Assembly: GCF_024323335.1 (NCBI RefSeq)
Contig: NC_066585.1
Span: forward strand, 183,476,294-183,540,293
Direction of reading: 5' to 3'
Length of the DNA stretch: 64,000 bases
Origin: Lathyrus oleraceus
Taxonomy: Eukaryota > Streptophyta > Magnoliopsida > Fabales > Fabaceae
Positions 53,979 through 64,000 of the stretch are shown here, piece by piece. The notes under the pieces are model-generated. The model was not told the origin of the DNA, searched no databases, and saw only the letters and a list, made by a program, of their open reading frames with translations. The translations under genes and the position numbers were made by a program. Numbering within the stretch: position 1 is the first letter of the stretch; the number at the start of each line of letters is the position of its first letter.

Positions 53979-55982
53979 TTAGGTGAAGTATTTCTTGATT
54001 GCATCCGCGTTCACAGGACGAGTGAACTCTTCACCATCCATAGTTGTAAGAATCAAAGCACCGCTTGAAAAGGCTCTCTTAACAACATATGGGCCTTCAT
54101 AATTAGGAGTCTATTTTCCCCTAGAATCTGGTTTGAAAGATAGAATCTTTTTGAGCACAAGGTCGCCTTCTCTGAACACACGAGGTCTGACCTTCTTATC
54201 AAAAGCCTTCTTCATCCTCTACTGATATAACTGACCATGACGCATAGTAGTTAATCTCTTCTCTTCAATCAAATTCAGCTGATCAAACCTGGTATGACAC
54301 CATTCAGCCTCAGTCAACTTGGCTTCCATAAGCACACACAATGAAGGAATCTCAACCTCTACGGGGAGCACTGCTTCCATACCATATACAAGAGAGAAAG
54401 GGGTTTCCCCTGTTGAAGTAAGGATGGATGTTCGATACCCGTGCAAAGCAAATGGGAGCATCTCATGCCAATCCTTATATGATACAACCATGTTCTGAAT
54501 AATCTTCTTGATGTTCTTATTCGCAGCTTCAACAGCCCCATTCATCTTGGGTATGTAGGGAGAAGAATTATGATGTGCAATCTTGAAGTCTTTGCAAAGA
54601 GCTTCCACCATATTGTTATTCAAGTTTGATCCATTGTCAATAATGATCTTACTTGGCACACCATAACGGCATATGATCTGATTCTTGATAAACCTTACAA
54701 CGACTTGCTTGGTTACATTCGCATACGATGCTGCTTCAACCTATTTTGTGAAGTAGTCAATTGCCACCAAAATGAAGCGATGTTCATTCGACGCTTTGGG
54801 CTCAATCATCCCCATCATATCAATTCCCCACATGGAGAAAGGCCATGGGGAAGAAATAACATTCAATAGTGTCGGAGGAACATGAATCTTATCCGCATAT
54901 ATTTGACACTTGTGGCATTTCTTCACAAACTTGCAACAGTCAGATTCCATTGTCAGCCAATAGTAACCTGCCCGCAACATATTCTTCGCCATTGCATGTC
55001 CATTGGAATGAGTACCAAAGGAACCTTCATGCACTTCAGTCATCAACAAGTCTGCTTCGTGTCTATCCACGCATCTGAGCAAAACCATGTCGAAGTTTCT
55101 CTTGTATCGTATATCACCATTCAAGTAGAAATTACCGGCTAATCTTCTCAAAGTCTTCTTATCTTTCAAAGATGCCCCAGACGGGTAAATCTGACTTTGG
55201 AGGAAACATTTGATATCAAAATACCACGGCTTCTCGTCTTTGACTTCTTTAATAGCAAACACATGAGCTGGCCTATCAAGATGCAACACAGACAAATTAG
55301 GAACCTCATTCCAATACTTCACTACAATCATTGATGCCAACGTTGCAAGAGCATCTGCCATCCGGTTTTCATCTCGAGGGATATGATGAAACTCAACTTT
55401 TGTAAAGAAAGTTGAAATCCTCCTCGCATAATCTCTATATGGTATCAAACCGGGCTGATTCGTCTCCCATTCACCTTTGATTTGATTCACAACCAAAGCG
55501 GAATCTCCGAAGACATCTAAATACTTGATTATAAGATCAATGGCCTCTTCGAGCCCCATAATGCAAGCTTCATATTCTGCCATATTGTTTGTACACTTGA
55601 AAGTCAATCTGGATGTGAATGGAAAATGCATGCCTTGAGGAGTAATAATCACTGCCCCAATGCCATTTCCATACTGATTAACAGGTCCATCAAATACCAT
55701 GCCCCAACGGGTACCAGATTCTGGCCCTTCTTCAAGCAATGGTTCCTCGTAATCTTTCATTTTTAAGTACAAGATCTCTTCATCAGGAAAATCATACTGC
55801 ACTGACTGGTAATCTTCAATTGGTTGGTGAGCCAAATGGTCAGCCAAGATACTACCTTTGATCGATTTTTGAGATCGGTATTCAATATCATACTCTGATA
55901 ACAACATCTGCCAACGGGCAATTCTCCCAGTTAAGGCAGGATTCTCAAATATATACTTGATTGGATCCATTTTGGATATCAA
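53979..55982 (-). pseudogene. Element C RNase H and integrase, with stops
   Basis: From 55982 the frame shows the end of the first RNase H (M-D-P-I-K-Y-I-F-E-N-P-A-L-T-G), the archaeal-type RNase H (F-D-G-P-V-N, N-N-M-A-E-Y-E-A, F-G-D-S-A-L-V, D-E-N-R-M-A-D-A-L) and the integrase finger (H-E-G-S-F-G-T-H, C-H-K-C) and core (W-G-I-D-M-M-G; I-D-N-G-S; N-G-A-V-E-A-A-N). Trp codons of element A are stops here at 54741-54743 (Y-F-T-K-stop-V-E-A) and 54111-54113 (G-K-stop-T-P-N-Y-E-G-P-Y). A third stop follows G-Q-L-Y-Q at about 54219. The last residues K-K-Y-F-T end at 53979. Also D-G-P for D-G-A in the second RNase H. Non-functional. Confidence 0.88.
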
Positions 55983-57359
55983 TCAAGTGGTGTGATTCAA
56001 CATATACTGACGCAGACGCTTAGCATCCCAAGCCAATGCGCAACAAGTCTTCTCAAACATAGAATACCGAGTCTCATAGTCAGTGAACTTCTTACTGAAA
56101 TACATGATCAACGGTCTTCCTTCAACAGGTGAAGACAAAATTGGAGGTTCAAGCAGATATTCCTTGATACTGTCAAAAGCTTTCTGGCAGTCTTCGGTCC
56201 AATCACAAGATTGATCTTTCCTAAGAAGCTTGAATATAGGCGCACATGTGGCAATCATGTGCGAAATGAATCTTGATATATAATTCAAACGGCTGAGAAA
56301 ACCTCTGACTTGCTTCTCAGTTTTGGGCGCAGGCATCTCTTGTATTGCTTTAACCTTGGTAGGATCAACTTCAATACCCTTTTCGCTAACAATAAAGCCC
56401 AACGGCTTACTAGAACGAACACCAAAAGTACATTTATTGGGATTCAAGCAGAGTTTATACTTCCTCAAGCGCTGGAGTAACTTCAACAAATGCTCAACAT
56501 GTTCCTCTTCATCAATTGATTTAGCAATCATGTCATCGACATAAACTTCAATCTCTTTATGCATCATATCATGAAAAAGAGCAGTCATTGCTCTTTGTAA
56601 GTTGCACCAGAATTCTTTAAACCGAAAGGCATCACTCTATAACAGAATGTTCCCTAGGGTGTAATGAATGTGGTCTTCTCCATATCTTCGGGTGCCATCT
56701 TGATCTGATTATATCCGGAAAATCCATCCATAAAGGAAAAGACTTTGAAATTAGCAGTATTGTATACCAACATATCAATGTGTGATAGAGGGAAATCATC
56801 TTTCGAACTGGCTTTATTCAAGTCTCTATAGTCAACCCACATGCAGACTTTTCTATCTTTCTTCGGCACAGGCACAATATTGGCCACCCAATGCGGATAC
56901 TCAGCGGTCACAAGGAAACCGACATCAATCTTCTTCTGCACTTCTTCTTTGATCTTCACAGCCATATCAGGATGCGTTCTTCTCAATTTCTGCTTGACTG
57001 GCGGGCATTCTGGCTTCAACGAAAATCTATGCTCCACAATCTCAGAATCCAAACCAGGCATATCTTGATAGGACCAGGCAAACACATCTGAATACTCTCG
57101 AAGAAGATCAATCAACCCCTTCTTGACATCTGGACACAGGCGAGACCCAATCTTGACTTCCTTCACATCATCATCGGAGCCCAAGTTGACTAGCTCAATC
57201 TGCTCTTTGAATGGCAGAATGATTCTTTCATCATGCTCAAGAAGACGAGATAGTTCATCACTCACTTCTTCATCACTTTCCTCCTCGGCCTCAAACACAG
57301 GGAATTCAAAATTTGGAGAAGGAGAAGGACCATTGTATTAAATGGGGTTAGAAACCAAC
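55983..57359 (-). pseudogene. Element C reverse transcriptase, with stops and frameshift
   Basis: Begins after the predicted intron at 57359. A TAA lies nine codons in, just before Y-N-G-P-S-P-S-P. Then come F-E-A-E-E-E-S-D-E-E, P-V-K-Q-K-L-R-R-T-H, I-V-P-V-P-K-K-D-R-K and D-Y-R-D-L-N (Arg intact, unlike element A). At 56654-56656 the Trp of T-P-W-G-T-F is TAG, and a one-base loss near 56605-56615 shifts the frame at A-T-Y. The second open part (56588-55983) has E-V-Y-V-D-D-M-I-A-K-S with the catalytic Y-V-D-D, then the thumb and first RNase H, ending at a stop in H-T-T-stop-L-I-S-K. About 30% of residues differ from element A by rough inspection. Confidence 0.88.
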
Positions 57360-57614
57360 CTGCATAATGATTTGATATTTTGATTTTAGAGAAGTGGATT
57401 TGTGACCAAATATTATGCAGATGGACAATTATATTGTTTATTTATGTTTTTTGTGATTACCATTTTCAGAATAAAGCAAAAAGTAAAAACAAACATCATA
57501 GATGTGGATGAATATAATTAATTTTATTAATGATCAATTTCAAAATGCCTAAACAATGCTCACTTCTCCCTTAGGCATAGGAGAAGGATTTTGAAAACAT
57601 ATAAAAGCAATTAC
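57360..57614 (-). other. Predicted intron between protease and RT of element C
   Basis: 255 bp on the minus strand, starting GTAATTGCTT and ending CATTATGCAG. Removing it eliminates the protease stop (TAA is formed by the donor) and keeps the reading phase into the RT frame. Donor GTAATT and acceptor ATGCAG are identical to those chosen in element A, while the intron bodies are different. Confidence 0.78.
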
Positions 57615-58557
57615 TTAGATTGATGCAAAATAACAGGAACACCGACATTAGTCCAATTTTTGCAAGCCTTTCCATGCGTCACAAAATTGGTGCAGTTTTC
57701 CTCTTCGTCATCCTCTAGCGCAACAGCTAAGTGTTGTTCATTGCCATGAATGAACCCTCCGCTACCAAAGCTAAGTTGCATATCCTCTGACCTAGGAATT
57801 GATGAACCTTGTTGAAAGCCCAGACCGGTTCTACATTTCTTGTCGGAGACCTCTACCATGCGCCCCCACTGATCAACATTGCCTTCTTCCACAATCTTCT
57901 TTGCATCTTTCAATGAGGACATAGGTGCCCCAACTCTCTTTTCAGCAGCAATAGATAAGGCTTGGAACGGAGTCCCAACCTCATCCTCATCCTCAACATA
58001 AGAGAAACATGACAGGTGGCTAACCAACAACGCCTTCTCCCCGCCAACAATCACAAGCTTTCCATTCTTCACAAATTTGAGCTTCTGATGCAAAGTAGAG
58101 GTAACATCTCCCACCTAATGGATCCATGGCCTTCCCAATAAGCAACTGTAGGCCGGGTGGATATCCATTACTTGGAAAGTAATCTGGAAGTCACTCGGAC
58201 CTATCTTAACTAGGAGGTCCACTTCACCAATAACTGTTTTGCACGAACCGTCAAAAGCTTTGACGATTACACTGCTATACCTCATAGGTGCTCCTTGATA
58301 TGATAGCTTCGACAAAGTTGACTTTGGAAGTACGTTCAACGAAGACCCGATGTTAACAAGCACATTCGACAAAGCATCATCTTTGCAATTCATGGAGATG
58401 TGCAAAGCCAAGTTATGATTTCTGCCCTCCTCAGGGAGTTCTTCATCACAAAAGTTGAGATTGTTGTAAGAAGTGATGTTAGCTACAATATGATCAAATT
58501 GATCCACTGTAACATCATGTTCCACAAATGCTTGTGAAATTCTGGTATAGTCAGAGT
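57615..58557 (-). pseudogene. Element C aspartic protease, catalytic triad lost
   Basis: Protein motifs parallel element A: D-V-T-V-D-Q-F-D-H-I-V-A-N-I, R-N-H-N-L-A-L-H-I-S-M-N-C-K-D, then L-V-N-I-G-S-S-L-N-V-L-P. A has V-D-T-G-S-S here, so the catalytic Asp is Asn (codon 58352-58354) and the Thr is Ile (58349-58351); both are single transitions and the protease must be inactive. V-K-A-F-D-G-S and C-L-L-G-R-P-W-I-H are kept. A stop after W-I-H (about 58115) separates off the C-terminal part (G-D-V-T-S-T-L-H-Q-K-L-K-F), which ends H-Q-S-K at the intron donor. The 5' side is cut by Sirevirus D at about 58557. Confidence 0.85.
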
Positions 58558-58562
58558 TCAGA

Positions 58563-60238
58563 TGTTCTACACGAAGTCATGACATCTGATCCAACATTGT
58601 TACTAATACAGCAAGACAGTTAGAAAAGATAAAACCCAGTACACATATGCACACATTCCCAGATGTCACGACATCTGCTACTCTACCACCATGGACAGAA
58701 GAACATCCAGTTTTGTCCATCTAGTACAAAGACACAGTAGAGATCAAACATGGCACTTGTGTTTATTGATCCTGCACAGTTATCAGCATGATGTCTCAAC
58801 ATTGATTTGAACATCGCCTGTTCCAACATTACAGAAGGATGAACTGTAACAGACCAACCAGTCTATCAGTAACAGCAATCAATAATGAATGTCATAACAT
58901 TCTGTTTTGCAATCAGACTGCAGGCTATGTGTCAAGTATGTTATTCTCTTCATAAACAGACTAGAAACAGACTGAGTTATAACAGACAAAATATAGTGTG
59001 CAGAAGGTAGAAACACCAGTAATTGTTAACCCAGTTCGGTACAACATTACCTACTCTGGGGGCATACCAAGCCAGGAAGAAGATCCACTATTAGTAGTAT
59101 TAATTCAGAGTTAAACTCCCCCGTTTACAACTCCTCACTTAATCCTTACCCAATGCAATCTATACCTAGGCACTCCTAGATAGAAACCTCTAGTTTCCAT
59201 TCCTATCATTACAAGTACCATGTAATGTTTAAACAACTTGAACTTGCTTCACAACTTCGTTCAAGAACATAACCACTCTTACCTACAGGCTTTGAGTTAC
59301 AAATAATCTCATGCTTTCAAGCACTGAGAAACACTTGGTAACCTTCCCACAGGTTGGGAGGTTTACCTCACACATACCCCTAATTTTTACATTGTTTGAG
59401 GCTTACAAAACCTAGGTTACAATCTACTATTTATAACCTAATCATCCAACTGGATTTGGGCCTTCAGAAACCGCAACAAATCTTTCCTTTGCTGTTACAG
59501 AGCTGGCAGAATTCTTCTGCTACAATCAAGGTCTTCAATCTTTTATTTCCTAAAAGATCTCCATATCTGGAAACTGTATATTCACCAAATATTCTGATTG
59601 AGTCTTCAAGACCTCCACAAATAACGCCACATAGGATTCTAACTAATCCCAGAATATTAAATCAGTTAACACATAACAGAATTAACTAATTCAGTTTTAT
59701 ACACAGCTGGGCTTGGACAACTTGAAAACCCTAAATCTATTTTCCAATCAAATCTTTTTATAACAGCTGTATAGATCTCCTTGGAAAATAAGCAAATCTG
59801 GTTGATATCCCTGAAAGAATGCGCCAGCTAGCCATATCTTCAATCAACCAATGATTGCCACCAATTGTGCAATCACAAAACACCAGACATTCATACTGAA
59901 TGTTCTGTGTACAGGATGTCATGACATCGGGTCTGACATCTGGAAAAATCCTGCATAATCCAGTTTCCTTTTATAGCAGGTACAGCCATATCAGTTACCA
60001 TGACAATGAGAATGTCAACTGACAATATCCTGCAGCATATGTCTTCCACATAAGCTCCAGCAGGTACAACCAATATCAGAAGCCTTGTCTTTGTATGTGG
60101 CATTCTGAAACAATCCTGCTTGCATATCTTCTTTAACTCCAGCAGGTACATAGGATATCTCATGTTAAGACATCACACATAACATCTTGTGAACACTCTT
60201 TGTTTTACCAAAATTGCTGTCAACACTTAGAATCAACA
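58563..60238 (-). repeat. 3' LTR of Sirevirus D
   Basis: Minus strand TGTTGATTCTAAGTGTTGAC (from 60238) to ...CTTCGTGTAGAACA (58563). It is preceded on the minus strand by GCCAAAGGGGGAG, a classic polypurine tract. The ends form the short inversion TGTT...AACA. Recurrent words ATGTCATGACATC and CAGCAGGTAC occur inside. No gene. Confidence 0.72.
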
Positions 60239-60700
60239 AACTCCCCCTTTGGCAAATTTTGGCTAAAACATATATCTGTCCTTTTTGTTCACAAGGCAAA
60301 CTATCAGCAGTTAAACCACTAAACAGTAGTTTAATCAGCAGCAGAAGCAAAACAATTACTAGCTATGTCTACTAGTAATACACACATGCACAAGGGTACT
60401 TCTCCTCCCCCTAAAACTGTGCAACAATCAACAGAATTACTAGTTATGGATGCAACTAGTAAGACACACAAATGCACAATGCACCAGGGTACTTCTTCTC
60501 CCCCTAAATCTGTGCATTCACCAAATAACAGCTACTGTAACTCCAGCACCTGTACCAGCCAGAATGTCATACTGACATCTGCTTCAACATCAACACCTAT
60601 GCACTTCTTTCAATAATAGCTGTCCTTCTGTCCAGCCACATACAACTTCCACAACAGCTTCCATATCAAGCACTTCTCCCCCTTTTTAGTCAAAATTGAC
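60239..60700 (-). promoter_or_regulatory. Multiplied polypurine tracts of Sirevirus D
   Basis: Minus-strand purine tracts CCAAAGGGGGAG (about 60241-60252), TTTAGGGGGAGGAG (about 60401), TTTAGGGGGAGAAG (about 60493) and AAAAAGGGGGAGAAG (about 60675), the middle two embedded in a duplicated segment (GGTACTTCTCCTCCCCCTAA / GGTACTTCTTCTCCCCCTAA on the plus strand). Further tracts are near 61018 and 62735. The pattern is characteristic of Sirevirus 3' non-coding DNA. Confidence 0.65.
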
Positions 60701-63069
60701 CAAAGGTGACCAATTAGACAAAATAAATGTCTATTAGCCTAGTAGAGAATGTTAGACCAGATGTTATAACATTAAGCATGTTAAAACAAAATATTCAGGA
60801 AGTACACACCACATCCATATTTCCTTATGACTGTAAGTTTCAGAAGGAAATAACAATATTGTCCAAGGCAATGTCATGACATCCGGTCAGACATTCTTCT
60901 GCTCACTCAGCCTTGACACACACCACATCATCCCACTAACTAACAAGGTTCCATACCTTTTTATCTGAGAACACATAGACCACAAGCTTGATGATTACTT
61001 GCAGTGCAAAGACAGAGCTCCCCCTGTCATGAACAACCAACTCTCCTCTTGAAACATGGAGATCACATATGACCATATCCAACACCCCAAAGTTGGACCT
61101 TTACAAACTTCCTGATTCAACGAGAACCCAGACCACTTGATGAATGGAAAACATAAGACGTATCTTCATGTCTTCAAGAGCGCACCCTCTGTTCAACCCT
61201 CTTAGCTGAACACATCCATACTCTGTGTCAATCTCTCTTCTGACCAGAACAGAAAAACACTTCACAAAATGTTCTAACATGAGTTAGGACATCCTTCACA
61301 ACATAACACCATCTGATAATCTTAAGATATCACTAAGTCAATAGCTTGATCCACAAGAAACCAGACACAAATTGGGACATATACATTCTCATCCCATTAC
61401 AAGAGATAGTCTTCCATAGATAGCTCAAAACTCCTTCCACAAGCTCCAAGAGAAGAATAGAAACGGCCTCCTATTGTCTTCAACTTACTACTTTTCTGCT
61501 CAAAGTAATTTGTCTCAGACCTTCCTCAAGAATAATCAGTTGCCATATGTAGATTATCTTGATTCTTCGAACTCACTTCTGAGATAGACCAAATGCCACT
61601 GGTTGATTACCTCCTTCATGAATCCTCATATGAAAAAGTCAAATGCCATTCTTTGACCTCTCCACGTTTATCAGACTTCTCCCAAAGATATTCTGACCTT
61701 CCAAGTGAGACTATACCTTCAAGCTTCTTGAAGTATCCAATCTACAACCCAGTAGACCCTTCTATCTCAAGTTGATGTGCCACTTCACCAACTAAGATTC
61801 TGATGTTGAACCAAATGTCATAACCTTGTGTTTTGACATCTAGCTGTTGAATTCAGCTCCTTCTTCTGCCACTTGAAAGAACTTCCTCCCTTCACAGAAC
61901 AAGAGTTCAATGTTCTCATAGACTTGATTGTGGAACCAAGTTTGAGTAAACATCCTCCATCCTACAGGTCTGCAGTTAAGTTATCCAAGTTCACACCTTG
62001 ATGAATCCCTGCTTCTTCTCCAAAGACATCAGACACTCTGATGCATGAGTCTTCAGAAGGACCAGTTAGTAACTATCCCTTCAGCTATACCAAGGATTCC
62101 ACTTCCTAAAGCAAAGCTGTTTCCATGATGTCAAGAATGCTGCCACTTATTCTTAACTCCACAGTGTGCATAAGCCAATGCACTTCCATACCTAGATCAG
62201 AAGTAAACTGATCCAAGTAACCACCATCAGGATTATGATGTTTTCTTCTTCTTGTACACGTCAAGGCTGAACATGTTTCTTGCCAGGAAACCTTTTCAGA
62301 GATCATATGCTTTTGCTGCCACCAAAGTGATAGATCATAAAACAGTGTATTAACCTTCCTGTGATTCTGCACAGGATCTTGAAGATGAGATGTTCCAACA
62401 TCTTTTAAAACATCAGTTATCTTGAGCTCCAAGGATAATCAATTAAATACTTGTACTTGACACAAGTAGACATTGATCTTAAATCCTTTCCCAATATTCC
62501 TTTCAGATACTTCTACCATAAGAATACTTTGAAAATACTCTTCTAGTGTCAACATCTTCTGCTTGCAAGTACCTCAACAGTTTTGACAATCTTCCCAGAT
62601 TAAATTCACCCTTAGGAATGAGAGAGATGAATTCTTCCTTGCAAATGTGTCACACAACCACCAGAACCCTTGTGACCCAGGTCAACAGCCAACCAGACCC
62701 TAGGCTGACCAATACGTGAAGAGGTTAACCAAAACTCCCCCTCAAATTAACAATCATGGAAACTCCACACCAATATCCATGCATTGTACCCAACTGTCTC
62801 AACATGACATACATCACCCTTATTGGTGGCAATTAACTCTCTGAGTTAAACCTCTACATACTCCAATCACACCAATCAGACTCCAGCTGACCATAAGTAC
62901 TGGTGAAGGACAACAATACTCGTCAATAGTAGATATGCATATCCAGAGCATACTATATCAACCAATCTCTGAATCTTAATATTCTCACTCCTTGAAAGAA
63001 CTGCCACTTCTGAGCGTGGTGTTTGAATTACAAGATTCATGGTCCTAATCCTCTTAAATGATATAGCAA
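60701..63069 (-). other. Internal remnant of Sirevirus D and junction with element C
   Basis: 2.4 kb without any recognisable protein domain on either strand; open frames (for example 62432-62106 minus, 108 codons) do not resemble known proteins. Possibly the degraded long 3' non-coding or envelope-like region of a Sirevirus. The right-hand few hundred bases could contain remains of C's gag-protease linker. Confidence 0.4.
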
Positions 63070-64000
63070 TCAGGTTGCCCCATCATTGCAAACAACACAA
63101 CCCTCATGATCATGCTCACAATCACTAACCAAACAAATGTCCTTATGCATCTGCACTAAGGACCTCCGGATAAAACGAACATCAAAAACCTTAAACTCGC
63201 CAGGACAACCATCCACCATATTAACAGAACAATTTCCGTGGGCGGGTAGTGGATTTGATTTTACGTTCGGTGCTCGGTCCTCAAAGGACACCATTCCACT
63301 CTTCATCAGCTTCCGAACCTCATACTTGAGTGGATAGCAATTTTCTATGTCATGTCCGGGTGCCCCTTGATGAAAAGTACAATGGAGTTCAGGCTTATAC
63401 CACCAAGGAAGTGGTTCTGGAATTTGCGGTGAGTTTTTTGGTTGGATTAGGTTCTTGAGAACAATTGATGGGTAAAGCTCAACATAAGACATAGGAATTG
63501 ATTCGAAGGAGACCTTCTTCCCCTCGAAGTTTTGTTGATGATGATTGTTGGTATTGTTGTTGTTGTAGGTGTTTGTTCGTTGTTGCGGTTGTTGTTGTTG
63601 TTGCTGCTGAACTGGTGTTGATTGATTATTAGAGAATACTGGAATGACTGAAGACACTTGGTGATGATGCTGACGGGGTGGCCGACTTCTCCTGATCTGA
63701 GGCCTCCTTTGCCTCCCACTGATTACTGCATTAGCTTCGTTGTCCTTCTTCTTCCCGAAGCTACTGCCATACTTCTTACTTGATGATGCTTCATCTTTTG
63801 AAAATCGTCCTTCTCGGACTCCTTCCTCAAGCCTCATCCCCATGTTTACCATTTCGGTAAAGTCACTGGGGGCACTAGCAATCATTCGTACATAATAAAA
63901 TGAACTCAGGGTCTTCAAAAAGATCTTTGTCATCTCTTCTTCCTCCAAAGGAGGAGTGATCTGAGCAGCCAATTCCCTTCATCTTTGCGCATACTCTTTG
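63070..64000 (-). pseudogene. Element C gag, C-terminal part, running off the window
   Basis: The frame enters the window as K-E-Y-A-Q-R-stop-R-E-L. Element A has W at the stop position (A-Q-R-W-R-E), so the TGA at 63979-63981 is a Trp-to-stop change. The 300-codon open part has the end of the gag domain (M-T-K-I-F-L-K-T-L, M-G-M-R-L-E-E-G-V), a basic stretch, a poly-Gln/Asn linker (about 63530-63610) and a zinc knuckle C-T-F-H-Q-G-A-P-G-H-D-I-E-N-C (about 63345-63390). Then come D-I-C-L-V-S-D-C-E-H-D-H-E-G-C and a stop at 63070. Downstream coding is interrupted by element D. Confidence 0.85.

Larger units (their letters stand above)
58563..63069 (-). mobile_element. Element D: truncated Sirevirus (Copia) remnant inserted in element C
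   Basis: It separates C's gag (ends about 63070) from C's protease (starts about 58557). On its minus strand it has a non-coding 3' region with several polypurine tracts and a 1,676-bp 3' LTR. There is no gag, integrase, RT or 5' LTR, so this is the 3' third of an element left after deletion. Sireviruses are known for multiplied polypurine tracts before the 3' LTR. The right boundary is uncertain (62,880-63,075), and a 5-bp duplication of the left flank TCAGA is not convincingly found there (TCAGG at 63070-63074 is close). Confidence 0.65.
46629..64000 (-). mobile_element. Element C: Ogre-like Ty3/gypsy retrotransposon, minus strand, 5' end outside the window
   Basis: Reading leftwards from the window edge: gag (64000-63070), an inserted Sirevirus remnant (D), protease (about 58555-57615), intron, RT (57359-55983), RNase H and integrase (55982-53979), stem-loops, tandem-repeat 3' UTR, polypurine tract and a 4,655-bp 3' LTR (51283-46629). 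Same architecture as element A but clearly another family: the LTR is different and the proteins are similar but diverged. It has inserted in the integrase of element B. The 5' LTR and ORF1 lie beyond 64000, so the target duplication cannot be checked. Confidence 0.88.

Noticed and set aside
63070..63074. TCAGG as the right-hand target duplication of Sirevirus D (left TCAGA)
   Set aside because: One mismatch in five and no recognisable LTR end beside it; not enough to claim a duplication.

Overview
The window is plant nuclear DNA made almost entirely of nested transposable elements. Three members of the giant Ogre/Tat group of Ty3/gypsy retrotransposons are present, with 4.7-7.1 kb LTRs, an extra ORF1, an intron inside pol and tandem repeats in the 3' UTR. 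With Sirevirus-type Copia remnants, a long-TIR MULE and a hAT MITE, this points to a large-genome eudicot, most likely a legume of the pea/vetch tribe (inference). I find no intact host gene, tRNA or rRNA.

Layout. (1) 1-2,616: palindrome-rich repeat carrying a hAT MITE with a perfect 8-bp target-site duplication (TSD), then AT-rich DNA. (2) 2,617-4,689: decayed plus-strand Copia gag/protease/integrase. (3) 4,690-8,270: rearranged Sirevirus-like debris: a complete LTR, a minus-strand integrase piece, a plus-strand gag piece and a second LTR fragment. (4) About 8,320-46,628: old, decayed plus-strand Tat-type element 'B' (LTR end and primer site near 9.2 kb; gag at 16.4-17.7 and 41.6-42.4 kb; protease, RT, RNase H and integrase at 43.1-46.6 kb). 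B is split by a reverse-oriented 7.1-kb solo LTR (9,263-16,403, TSD CTAAC), which itself carries a 2.54-kb MULE (13,119-15,660, TSD GAGATCTCC), and by a nearly intact plus-strand Ogre, element 'A' (17,747-41,645). (5) 46,629 to beyond the right edge: minus-strand Ogre-like element 'C' inserted in B's integrase. C is split between gag and protease by a truncated Sirevirus 'D' (58,563 to about 63,069).

Element A is 23.9 kb with two 5.6-kb LTRs that differ at only about 30 sites by eye, so it is young. It encodes ORF1 (globular domain plus coiled coil), gag, protease, and RT-RNase H-archaeal-type RNase H-integrase. A 260-bp intron (GTAATT...ATGCAG) separates protease from RT, and element C keeps a matching 255-bp intron in the same place. 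A is nevertheless damaged by a stop in gag, a gag/protease stop and frameshift, and changes of conserved RT residues. C has its protease triad converted and at least four Trp codons turned into stops.

Most notable: a row of stem-loops just downstream of pol in both A and C, with base-pair-preserving substitutions; an antisense fragment of a plant DEAD-box RNA helicase (RH7/PRH75-like) captured in both LTRs of A; a ten-base copy of the start of the primer-binding site kept in U5 of three divergent LTR families; and independent roughly 103-bp tandem arrays in the 3' UTRs of A and C.
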